Positions 1 to 5,821 of a DNA stretch of 6,938 nt are shown here, in pieces; position 1 is the stretch's first letter; the number at the start of each line of letters is the position of its first letter. The position numbers were made by a program, and so were the translations under genes. The notes under the pieces are model-generated. The model had not been told where the DNA came from. It worked only from the letters and a program-made list of their open reading frames with translations, and searched no databases. This DNA comes from Eubacterium sp. CAG:252 (GTDB taxonomy: Bacteria; Bacillota; Clostridia; Lachnospirales; Lachnospiraceae). The stretch spans positions 9,540 to 16,477 of the forward strand of contig FR886345.1 of the NCBI GenBank assembly GCA_000436535.1. The letters run 5' to 3'.

Positions 1-2504
1 TGATTATCTAACGCCTGTTTAGCAAGCTCTTCGCTGGCAAGTGAAGTATAATATCCATAATCAGGAATTATTCCATTAAAGTCAGCCTTTACCTCATCTG
101 TTACCTTTATAACTGCCGCTACTTTAGGTGATACACAGGCTCCATACAGTGTTTCTATCTCTAATCCTTTCTGTGTTCCATCAAATGACTGTGTATTTGT
201 ACTTTCCACTTCTGTGACATATAAATCTATCTTTCCACTGTTATTGTACTTATTAAAAAATGGTATGTCATATGGATATATCGGATATTTTTCTATGCCA
301 AATATATAACTTCTGCAATTTCCAAAAGGAATATTATAATAATTATAATACAGTGTATCTCCGGCTTTCAAAGTATCATCATATTCACCTTCACAGTTAT
401 CCTGTATAAATACTATAACCTGCTTACCACTCGCAAAGTCCTCATAGCTTATATTTTCTTTATCTATATATTTACCTGCTATATCATATATCTGCTTTGT
501 AGGCTTTACATACTCTGTTGCATACATATATCTGTCGCCATATACAGGGTCCTTTGTTATAACTGCCACACCGGAAGGTCTGTTTTTAATTTCATTCCCA
601 TACTTATAAGAGCCCATCTTATGGTAATCTTGATTATCCCAGTACCATGCTCTTTCTGTTTCATATATAGAATAATCAAATGACACTATCCCCGGTATTT
701 CACTTAATCCATCTATAATCTCTGATTGTATTCCGCTCATAAGATTAGTATTGCCATCTTTCATATATTGTGAATTGGATATCCTGAATTCCGACATAAC
801 TACACGGTCTGATTTATTCACAAGCGGCATAAAAAACTTTTGTATTCTATCCTGTTCAGAAAATAATTCATATATTTCATCATACTTCATAGGATATCTG
901 GTATAAGACTCCTTTGCATCACTTAAAAAGTCAACTTTCGTGTACACATTTTTATCAAAAGACTTAGATGGATAACTGTCATAATCTTTCAGATACGTTA
1001 TATAATTCATCTCTGTTATATAATTAGATGATGCCGGGTCAAGATATCCATATATATCCGGAAGTGAGTCATTACTCTTATATTCCTTAATAGAAGTGGA
1101 TATCTTCATAACACTGAATATAAGCACTATACATATAAATAATGCAAATAATCTCACACCTATAATCACACCTGCGCCATCACGTTTCATTAACCTGTGT
1201 GTTATTGTGCTGTACAGATTACCAACCTTAAGCTTTGACTTATTATATGACGACTTATTACTGCCACTATTATGACTATCCGCCTGTATATTGGCACTTT
1301 TATTAAGCTCTGTACTGCTTTTGTGTACTTCAACGGGAACTATAGTTTTCCTGCTCCTGTTTTTAAGCCGTTTCTCTTTAGCCATAGCATTTATATTAGA
1401 GAAAAGACCAACAATCTCTTCAATAATAACTGCAATAACAACAGATATTATACTCTTTAATATGACTGAACTGTTGACTGTGTAAAATGCAAATCCGGTT
1501 CTTTGTTCAAGCATATGTCCTATAATTCCGCCTGCTAAAAATGCTATTGCAATTCCTATTATAGCTGCCGGAATTATAATGAGTGCATTTTCAATTATAT
1601 ACATAATCTTAAGCTGTGAGCTGTCTGCACCTAATGCTGCATACTTCTTAAAGGACTGCTTTCTCGTATTCTTATATTCTATAAGCTGATAAGAAAGTGC
1701 TGTTATTCCTATCGCCATGACAATAAGATACATATACAGATATATATTGGCAGAACCCCATGGCTTATAATCATACACTCCGGAATTGTATATATAACTT
1801 TTGCTGGTTGCTTCATTTAAAGAGTTAAATATAGAGTTATAATCATCTATCTTTGCTGAGTCTTTTATAGGGTATATGTATACATATCTTGTATCATACT
1901 TAAAATTCTGTAATTCATCCTCACTTACTATCGCTGACGGAATTTGCTTTCCATTGTTCCAGATATTCGTATAATTCCTGTATATTCCTACAAGCTTATA
2001 GGTCTTTGTTTTTCTCTTATCTTCGTTGGATATACTATTATTCTCACTATAATAAAGAGTTATATCCTCTCCTATCTCACCCGTATAACCAAGTGAAAGA
2101 AGCGTATTCCAGTCCATCGCTATCTCATCACTATTCCCCGGCTGCTTTCCTTCATCAAGCTTAATATGTGACTGTTTTATAAAATCCTGTGGCAGACTTC
2201 CTACATAAAAGCCTGTATTTTCCCAGTCACTGTTAAGCACATATACACTTCTTGGCACCTTTACAGGTTCCTTGATATAGCTGTTATCTGTCAGGTTACT
2301 GTCCGGATTCTTACTTCCTATATCCATCACAAACCAGTCGCCAAATCTGTCCTTATTAGATTGCATCTGCCACTGATACATATTCTCCTGAAATATAAGA
2401 ACAGCCGTCACAAAAAATACTGCAAGAAGTGTTGTAAGTGCAGCTCTTATAATCTGCCTGTACCTTCTTTTCACACTTTTAAATGTTATTTTTAGTATAT
2501 TCAC
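1..2504 (-). CDS. FtsX/MacB-fold ABC transporter permease, 3' end outside window
   Basis: One reading frame stays open from a GTG at 2504 to the window edge (834 codons plus two bases), so the C-terminus is missing. It encodes the membrane part of an ABC exporter or mechanotransmission complex. Visible in order: a basic N-terminus and TM1 (residues about 19-38); an extracytoplasmic domain (about 39-250); TM2 (about 253-275); a cytoplasmic segment with the FtsX-like signature RKQSFKKYAALGAD and an ENALI helix (about 281-310); TM3 (307-329) and TM4 (346-370); a polar Ser/Asn/Lys-rich linker (about 376-430); TM5 (about 445-466); then a second large external domain running off the edge. This is the two-halved permease layout. 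The GTG start is chosen because an in-frame TAG lies just upstream, AAGGAAG sits 9 nt before it, and the next ATG (residue 42) would remove TM1. No ATPase gene lies upstream; a partner would be left of the window or elsewhere. The substrate is unknown. Confidence 0.88.
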   Translation of the reverse strand, partial: MNILKITFKSVKRRYRQIIRAALTTLLAVFFVTAVLIFQENMYQWQMQSNKDRFGDWFVMDIGSKNPDSNLTDNSYIKEPVKVPRSVYVLNSDWENTGFYVGSLPQDFIKQSHIKLDEGKQPGNSDEIAMDWNTLLSLGYTGEIGEDITLYYSENNSISNEDKRKTKTYKLVGIYRNYTNIWNNGKQIPSAIVSEDELQNFKYDTRYVYIYPIKDSAKIDDYNSIFNSLNEATSKSYIYNSGVYDYKPWGSANIYLYMYLIVMAIGITALSYQLIEYKNTRKQSFKKYAALGADSSQLKIMYIIENALIIIPAAIIGIAIAFLAGGIIGHMLEQRTGFAFYTVNSSVILKSIISVVIAVIIEEIVGLFSNINAMAKEKRLKNRSRKTIVPVEVHKSSTELNKSANIQADSHNSGSNKSSYNKSKLKVGNLYSTITHRLMKRDGAGVIIGVRLFALFICIVLIFSVMKISTSIKEYKSNDSLPDIYGYLDPASSNYITEMNYITYLKDYDSYPSKSFDKNVYTKVDFLSDAKESYTRYPMKYDEIYELFSEQDRIQKFFMPLVNKSDRVVMSEFRISNSQYMKDGNTNLMSGIQSEIIDGLSEIPGIVSFDYSIYETERAWYWDNQDYHKMGSYKYGNEIKNRPSGVAVITKDPVYGDRYMYATEYVKPTKQIYDIAGKYIDKENISYEDFASGKQVIVFIQDNCEGEYDDTLKAGDTLYYNYYNIPFGNCRSYIFGIEKYPIYPYDIPFFNKYNNSGKIDLYVTEVESTNTQSFDGTQKGLEIETLYGACVSPKVAAVIKVTDEVKADFNGIIPDYGYYTSLASEELAKQALDN

Positions 2505-2511
2505 GTTGTCA

Positions 2512-2520
2512 CTCTTCCTT
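2512..2520 (-). promoter_or_regulatory. Ribosome binding site deciding the GTG start of the ABC permease
   Basis: AAGGAAGAG on the minus strand; AAGGAAG ends 9 nt before GTG at 2504. It is the only Shine-Dalgarno-like run near this end of the frame and supports a GTG start. Confidence 0.7.
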
Positions 2521-2539
2521 CCCTATACGGACCTGACGT

Positions 2540-2570
2540 GAATTATTACTAATATAACATCTTATTATAC
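2540..2570 (-). repeat. Imperfect 31-bp direct repeat, gene-proximal copy
   Basis: Matches 2605-2635 at 28 of 31 positions, with an offset of exactly 65 bp. Both copies begin GAATTATTA and end CTTATTATAC on the plus strand, so each carries TATAAT on the minus strand (here 2569-2564), the direction of the downstream permease. It may be a duplicated promoter segment. No good -35 box is visible for this copy. Confidence 0.75.
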
Positions 2571-2604
2571 TATAAATCTATTAATTCTGTATCACTTCTT
2601 AATT

Positions 2605-2635
2605 GAATTATTATTAATATGATATCTTATTATAC
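2605..2635 (-). repeat. Imperfect 31-bp direct repeat, gene-distal copy
   Basis: Second copy of the repeat at 2540-2570; the three differences are all transitions. Its TATAAT on the minus strand is 2634-2629. The copy directly abuts the dyads at 2631-2650 and 2652-2671. Too short, with only two copies, to be a CRISPR or an insertion sequence. Confidence 0.75.
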
Positions 2636-2657
2636 GGCAGGCTGCGTATATTTAATC
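2629..2657 (-). promoter_or_regulatory. Candidate promoter for the ABC permease
   Basis: A consensus -10 TATAAT lies at 2634-2629. With a 17-bp spacer the -35 position (2657-2652) reads GATTAA, a poor match to TTGACA, as expected of a promoter that needs an activator. A 20-bp dyad with arms TATACG and CGTATA (2631-2650) overlaps the -10 and spacer, and another dyad starts at the -35. Predicted initiation is near 2622, about 118 nt before the GTG. The call rests on sequence only. Confidence 0.4.
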
Positions 2658-2671
2658 TATTACTAGATTAA
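2652..2671. promoter_or_regulatory. Perfect inverted repeat, operator-like
   Basis: Arms TTAATCTA and TAGATTAA (8 bp each, perfect) flank a 4-nt centre TTAC. No T-run follows on either strand, so it is not a normal terminator although it lies just after the exporter stop codon. Its position over the -35 region of the candidate permease promoter suits a repressor or activator operator. The cognate protein cannot be named. Confidence 0.5.
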
Positions 2672-2676
2672 CGCAT

Positions 2677-2697
2677 CAATCTTACAACAATCTTACA
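2677..2697. promoter_or_regulatory. Perfect 10-bp tandem repeat with 11-bp period, candidate response-regulator site
   Basis: CAATCTTACA occurs at 2677-2686 and again at 2688-2697, identical, one base apart, giving an 11-bp period. OmpR/PhoB-family response regulators are known to bind paired direct half-sites one helical turn (about 11 bp) apart, often with a TTACA-like core. It lies about 42 bp upstream of the TATAAT at 2634-2629, a possible activator position for the ABC permease. The structure is seen; the binding role is inferred. Confidence 0.45.
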
Positions 2698-2711
2698 GTG
2701 CTTTTCTTCTT

Positions 2712-3716
2712 CTAACCTGCTTTCCAGTAGTGCTTTTTCTGTGTCTTATCAAGATTATCAATAAAATGTTTTTTATATAGCAGAAAGTCTTCTATATCCA
2801 TAAATATATGAAATAATAATGCGCTGCTTTCAAATTCCTCCCTTGTTGCAGGAAGTTCCTCATCCTTTATATGTTCAATAAGTTCTTTTAACCTTACAAG
2901 CTGTTCCTGTGGATTGTTATATTCTGTTATATTTCCTGCAAGATACAGCAGATACTCTGCGGCTATTTTGGCATTTTTAGGCATAGTACGCATTTTCTTC
3001 ATCTCATAATGAAGATTATGAAGTATCTGGCACTGATTTTTTCTCATCTCAAAGTACGATATATAATATTCCGGGTGGGAATAAAATGTATTATTCTGAT
3101 ATTCATATGCCTCTTTGATACAATCCTGTATATCTTTTTCAAGTGTTTTCATATTTTCCCATACATCTGTTTCCATTTTTTTGTTGGACAGATACGCAGA
3201 CATCGCACCCATAATCATCTGCATCCTGTTTTCTATATCTCTCATATTAGTAACTATATGTCTTTTATGCTCATAGTTACCATTAAACAGATTAAATACT
3301 ATGGCAAAACCGACTCCCACAAGGACAATTCCAAGCTCATTCCACACCGCAGCATCATTGAAATTCTCATATGTAACAAGATGTGCGGCTATAACACCAT
3401 TTACAGAAATAGTTGCTCTCCAGTCAAGTATCTCCGCCATAAACACTATAAATGTGAGTAGTATCCCATATGCTATCCACATACTGCTTATATGTGTAAA
3501 TAAAAGCCATCCTGCAAGCACTGTTATTAAAAATGAAGCTATTCTGCTGCCAGACAGCTTTATAGTTTCCCACTTTGAATTCATAAGCGAAAGCAGTGTT
3601 ATAGTTCCGGCAGACACTGCATAGTTAAATCCAAGTTTTTGTGCTGCATAAAGTGAAAGACTGCTTCCTATTCCTATTTTAAGAGATAATAATATTATTT
3701 TTCTATATCTGTTCAT
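2712..3716 (-). CDS. Aromatic acid exporter family protein (ArAE_1 with ArAE_1_C domain)
   Basis: A 334-residue membrane protein of the ArAE_1 group (YqjA-like in Bacillus, related to the FUSC fold), proposed to export aromatic or related organic acids; the family is poorly characterised. Residues about 6-146 are hydrophobic with four to five membrane segments, ending near FNLFNGNYEHKRH. Residues about 150-334 are a soluble helical cytoplasmic domain. The signature LPATREEFESSALLF, then DIEDFLLYKKHF (residues 288-318), is typical of ArAE_1_C, and MRKNQ near 224 also fits. Length matches the family. Start choice: AGAAGGGAG (3736-3728) is only 2 nt from an ATG at 3725 but 11 nt from the ATG at 3716, so the inner start (MNRYRK) is preferred; the outer start adds MVY. 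A terminator hairpin lies about 60 nt upstream. The family call is firm; the substrate is not known. Confidence 0.88.
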   Translation of the reverse strand: MNRYRKIILLSLKIGIGSSLSLYAAQKLGFNYAVSAGTITLLSLMNSKWETIKLSGSRIASFLITVLAGWLLFTHISSMWIAYGILLTFIVFMAEILDWRATISVNGVIAAHLVTYENFNDAAVWNELGIVLVGVGFAIVFNLFNGNYEHKRHIVTNMRDIENRMQMIMGAMSAYLSNKKMETDVWENMKTLEKDIQDCIKEAYEYQNNTFYSHPEYYISYFEMRKNQCQILHNLHYEMKKMRTMPKNAKIAAEYLLYLAGNITEYNNPQEQLVRLKELIEHIKDEELPATREEFESSALLFHIFMDIEDFLLYKKHFIDNLDKTQKKHYWKAG

Positions 3717-3774
3717 ATATACCATATCTCCCTTCTATCTATTCATCATATTTTTTATATACTTTTATATAAAA

Positions 3775-3818
3775 CAAAGGACTGTTACATCATTTATCCG
3801 TGATGCAACAGCCCTTTG
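3775..3818 (-). terminator. Strong hairpin terminator on the minus strand, possibly an attenuator
   Basis: Two 18-nt arms (3775-3792 and 3801-3818) flank an 8-nt loop; on the minus strand the 5' arm contains AAAGGGCTGTTGCATCA. All positions pair on the minus strand, with two G-U wobbles; on the plus strand those two are A-C mismatches. The stem is followed on the minus strand by TTTTATAT, a modest U-tract. It most simply ends transcription from the ttd genes. The exporter ribosome binding site begins only about 30 nt after the U-tract, so it could also act as a regulated terminator in an exporter leader. Confidence 0.8.
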
Positions 3819-3906
3819 CTCGTAAAATATTAGGTTTGGGTTTAATGTAAGTATAAATATTGATTAATACTTTATCTTTGGTACTCTGTTTTCTCTGGCT
3901 TGTTGT

Positions 3907-3939
3907 GTTATGGCTTACTAGCACATTGTAAGCCATAAC
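3907..3939 (-). other. Perfect 12-bp hairpin
   Basis: Arms GTTATGGCTTAC and GTAAGCCATAAC match without a mismatch around a 9-nt loop. No T-run follows on either strand, so an intrinsic terminator is unlikely. It is the most stable element upstream of the 3775-3818 terminator. Because the arms pair perfectly, it does not itself indicate a strand; the minus assignment comes from its neighbours. Confidence 0.65.
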
Positions 3940-3962
3940 TAAATAGATGATTATACATCAGT

Positions 3963-3996
3963 CAATGCTAGTTAGTAGTTGTCTGCACCAGCATTG
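3963..3996 (-). other. 10-bp hairpin with a strand-diagnostic G-U pair
   Basis: On the minus strand arms CAATGCTGGT and ACTAGCATTG pair over 10 positions with one G-U, around a 14-nt loop. On the plus strand the same position is an A-C mismatch. This supports function as minus-strand RNA. Confidence 0.55.
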
Positions 3997-4050
3997 TATT
4001 GTGGCTGAATAAACATAAATCATATAAATAATCACATCGCTATATAATGC

Positions 4051-4098
4051 ATGTTTATCCTTTATATAAACATTGTATATTGCACATTATACACAATG
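4051..4098 (-). other. Two overlapping, mutually exclusive hairpins
   Basis: Hairpin A (4071-4098) has arms CATTGTGTAT and ATATACAATG on the minus strand, with one G-U and an 8-nt loop. Hairpin B (4051-4073) has perfect 8-bp arms ATGTTTAT and ATAAACAT with a 7-nt loop. They share 4071-4073, so full formation of one excludes the other. Both are AT-rich and individually weak. Confidence 0.45.
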
Positions 4099-4114
4099 TA
4101 TATACCTTTCCATA

Positions 4115-4129
4115 TAATCAGGCTGATTA
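4115..4129. promoter_or_regulatory. 15-bp palindrome, possible operator
   Basis: TAATCAG and CTGATTA flank a single central base: a perfect 7-1-7 dyad 38 bp beyond the ttdB stop codon. The one-base centre is better suited to protein binding on DNA than to an RNA hairpin. The cognate factor is unknown, and chance occurrence in this AT-rich stretch is possible. Confidence 0.35.
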
Positions 4130-4167
4130 ATGGTTAAGCTTTGTCAGATATAAATTGTCTGACTTAA

Positions 4168-4794
4168 TTACTTGATAAATCCAACTTCTTTAGATATCTT
4201 CTCGTATGCTGCATCCTTCTTCTGGTTGAATATCACCTTGTTTTCTTCAAACATATTATTGCCCTTAGTATCTATAGATACGATAAGTGGGCCGAATTCC
4301 TTAACACGGCAGTTCCAGAGTGTTTCAGGCATTCCTAAGTCACGCCATTCAGCTCTTACTATTTCTTCTACCTCTGTAGCTGCTACTACTGCATTTCCTG
4401 CTGGGAATACACAGTGTATAGCTCCGAATTCCTTGCAGGCTCTCTCTGTATTTTCCTTCATACCACCTTTACCGATGATAACTCTTACGCCTGTAAGCTT
4501 AACGAATTCATACTCAAACTTTTCCATTCTCATACTTGTTGTAGGGCCTACAGAAACCATCTCAAACTTATCATTCTCAAGTGGTCTGATGATTGGACCC
4601 GCGTGGAATATTGCATTATTTCTAACATCTACTGGAAGTTCTCTTCCTTCTTCTACAAGTCTTCTGTGTGCAACATCACGGCATGTTGTCATACTTCCGT
4701 CAAGATATACGATATCGCCAACCTTGATATCCTCTAAATCCTCTGCTGACACAGGTGTTATAAGTACTTTCTTACCATTTCTCATCTCTACCAT
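4168..4794 (-). CDS. ttdB: L(+)-tartrate dehydratase subunit beta (class I fumarase C-terminal family)
   Basis: 208 residues; the beta subunit that, with TtdA, dehydrates L(+)-tartrate to oxaloacetate in the cytoplasm. It belongs to the Fumerase_C family (swivelling beta-barrel domain). Visible motifs: TTCRDVAHRR (36-45), HAGPI (64-68), SVGPTTSMRM (81-90), GKGGM (108-112), FPAGNAVVAATEVEEI (130-145) and CRVKEFGPLIVSIDTKGNN (162-180). These follow E. coli TtdB closely as I remember it, more than the heterodimeric clostridial fumarases, whose beta subunits are usually shorter (about 185 residues). The start codon overlaps the ttdA stop by one base (TAATG). GGGGGTGA at 4809-4802, 7 nt upstream inside ttdA, supports the first ATG over the one three codons later. 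Translational coupling and a 1:1 subunit ratio are likely. The chief alternative is a class I fumarase beta subunit. Confidence 0.85.
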   Translation of the reverse strand: MVEMRNGKKVLITPVSAEDLEDIKVGDIVYLDGSMTTCRDVAHRRLVEEGRELPVDVRNNAIFHAGPIIRPLENDKFEMVSVGPTTSMRMEKFEYEFVKLTGVRVIIGKGGMKENTERACKEFGAIHCVFPAGNAVVAATEVEEIVRAEWRDLGMPETLWNCRVKEFGPLIVSIDTKGNNMFEENKVIFNQKKDAAYEKISKEVGFIK

Positions 4795-5693
4795 TATAAA
4801 GTCACCCCCGTATGTGTTGTTATTGTGTAGTTAAGGTCTTTGTCAAATATGATGTGTCCTCTTCTATGGCTCCAGCAGCCTACATTAACTGCTACACCGA
4901 TTGCTGATGGATGACGTGCTGTATTCTCGATATTTACACCCATAACTGAATACTTTCCGCCCATACCCTGAGGTCCTAAGCCTATAGAGTTAATTCCATC
5001 TTCAAGAAGTCTTTCCATCTTTGCTGCTCTTTCGTTATCATTATGTGAACCGATAGGTCTCATAAGCGCTTTCTTTGAAAGGAGTGCTGCTGTTTCAACT
5101 GATGTTGCTACACCTACACCTACAAGAAGTGGCGGACATGCATTCAGTCCATAGCTTGTCATAACATCAAGAACAAACTTTGTAACTCCTTCATAACCTT
5201 CACCTGGCATAAGAACCATAGCCTTGCCTGGAAGTGTACAGCCACCACCGGCCATATATGTATATATCTCACACTCATCGCTGTCTGGAACGATATCCCA
5301 GAATACTGTTGGTGTTCCCTTACCTACATTCTTGCCTGTGTTGTATTCATCAAATGTTTCAACACTGTTATGTCTTAATGGTGCTTCAAATGTAGCCTGT
5401 ACTACTGCTTCCTTAAGAAGTGCTTCAAGTTCACCGATAAGTGGGAACTTAGTACCACACTTTACCCAGAACTGAAGTACACCTGTATCCTGACAGCTTG
5501 GACGGTTAAGTTCAACTGCAAGTTTCTGGTTTTCAAACATTGTGTTATAAATTGTCTTAGATAAAGGACTATCCTCCTTATCTCTTAACTCCTGAAGTTT
5601 TGCGATTACATCATCTGGAAGCTTCTTTGCTGTGTAAGCAATAAACTTTGCCATGTAATCAGTAAGCTGTTTTACCTGTGCTTCTTTAGACAT
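4794..5693 (-). CDS. ttdA: L(+)-tartrate dehydratase subunit alpha (class I fumarase N-terminal family)
   Basis: 299 residues; the iron-sulfur catalytic subunit of tartrate dehydratase, within the range of E. coli TtdA (about 303). It belongs to the Fumerase family (class I, [4Fe-4S], oxygen-sensitive hydro-lyases). Visible motifs: LNRPSCQDTG (62-71), APLRHNSVETFDE (104-116), YMAGGGCTLPGKA (146-158), LNACPPLLVGVG (183-194), ATSVETAALLSKKA (196-209), RPIGS (212-216), ENTARHPSAIGVAV (256-269) and GCWSHRRG (272-279). Cys67, Cys186 and Cys273 are the likely cluster ligands by family analogy; Cys152 is also in a conserved motif. AAGGAGG lies 7 nt before the ATG, a near-ideal start. It is followed directly by ttdB and preceded by the anion transporter in the same direction. 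Tartrate is favoured over fumarate because of strong remembered similarity to TtdA and the GGGCTLPG and GCWSHRRG signatures; only an assay would separate them with certainty. Confidence 0.87.
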   Translation of the reverse strand: MSKEAQVKQLTDYMAKFIAYTAKKLPDDVIAKLQELRDKEDSPLSKTIYNTMFENQKLAVELNRPSCQDTGVLQFWVKCGTKFPLIGELEALLKEAVVQATFEAPLRHNSVETFDEYNTGKNVGKGTPTVFWDIVPDSDECEIYTYMAGGGCTLPGKAMVLMPGEGYEGVTKFVLDVMTSYGLNACPPLLVGVGVATSVETAALLSKKALMRPIGSHNDNERAAKMERLLEDGINSIGLGPQGMGGKYSVMGVNIENTARHPSAIGVAVNVGCWSHRRGHIIFDKDLNYTITTHTGVTL

Positions 5694-5700
5694 ATTTATT

Positions 5701-5707
5701 CCTCCTT
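5701..5707 (-). promoter_or_regulatory. Ribosome binding site of ttdA
   Basis: AAGGAGG on the minus strand, 7 nt from the ttdA ATG at 5693. A near-consensus site that fixes the start and predicts strong translation. Confidence 0.85.
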
Positions 5708-5747
5708 AAATAATTATACTATTGTTAATGTTTTCTTGTTTTTATGT

Positions 5748-5768
5748 ATTATATGATATTCATATAAT
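5748..5768. promoter_or_regulatory. 21-bp perfect palindrome in the ttdA leader, operator-like
   Basis: Arms ATTATATGA and TCATATAAT are perfect over 9 bp around a 3-nt centre (TAT), about 55 bp upstream of the ttdA start and 54 bp past the transporter stop. The gene-proximal arm contains TATAAT on the minus strand (5753-5748), so the dyad would cover a -10 box if a promoter exists here; no good -35 is seen. The symmetry resembles a dimeric regulator site, and size and AT content loosely recall Fur-family or GntR-family boxes, but the regulator cannot be assigned. Confidence 0.5.
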
Positions 5769-5821
5769 TTCTTAGGTATATGACATTTTCCATCCACATT
5801 TGTATCCCATAAATGTATCTT

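Larger units (their letters stand above)
3819..4167 (-). other. Gene-free dyad-rich stretch: structured ttdB 3' UTR or exporter leader
   Basis: 349 nt with no credible gene on either strand, very AT-rich, packed with inverted repeats. In minus-strand order: a 6-bp stem just after the ttdB stop (4163-4143), a palindrome (4129-4115), a 10-bp stem (4098-4071), an 8-bp stem (4073-4051), a 10-bp stem (3996-3963), a perfect 12-bp stem (3939-3907), a weak 8-bp stem with one mismatch (3870-3851), then the terminator. The 4098-4071 and 4073-4051 hairpins share three bases, so they cannot both form fully. Wobble pairs favour minus-strand transcription. TATAAT occurs at 4091-4086 and 3955-3950, but neither has a -35. 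I do not recognise a riboswitch family. Confidence 0.5.

Noticed and set aside
2540..2635. Repeats at 2540-2570 and 2605-2635 as a CRISPR array or insertion-sequence ends
   Set aside because: Only two imperfect copies in direct orientation, a 34-bp gap, no cas gene, no transposase and no target-site duplication.
3009..3624. Plus-strand open frames of 107-150 codons antisense to the exporter
   Set aside because: They lie opposite a well-supported family protein, have no ribosome binding site or domain, and have the composition of antisense shadows. The same holds for plus frames at 4172-4834, 4414-4737, 5224-5475 and 1272-1485.
3907..3939. Perfect 12-bp hairpin as an intrinsic terminator of ttdB
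   Set aside because: No T-run follows on either strand; the real terminator signal is the following hairpin at 3775-3818.
3972..4016. 14-codon minus-strand frame starting ATG TTT and ending in the protein-like string PQYNAGADNY before TAA
   Set aside because: No Shine-Dalgarno upstream, an in-frame stop two codons before the ATG, and the string lies inside a hairpin that explains the sequence. It could be a vestige of a C-terminus, but nothing else supports that.
3958..4023. 21-codon minus-strand frame with two cysteines (MIYVYSATIQCWCRQ start)
   Set aside because: No ribosome binding site, overlaps the previous frame and the hairpin at 3963-3996; AT-rich sequence of this length often holds such frames.
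4086..4114. TATAAT at 4091-4086 as a promoter for the exporter
   Set aside because: The -35 position reads TATGGA with a 17-bp spacer, a poor match, and the hexamer lies partly in the loop and arm of a hairpin. I found no convincing promoter in this stretch.
4168..5693. Class I fumarase instead of tartrate dehydratase
   Set aside because: Kept as an alternative but not preferred: subunit lengths (299 and 208) and motif wording follow TtdA and TtdB more closely than heterodimeric fumarases, and a carboxylate carrier is adjacent.
5772..5810. 12-residue minus-strand frame (MGYKCGWKMSYT) in the transporter-ttdA gap
   Set aside because: No Shine-Dalgarno and no family resemblance; likely chance.
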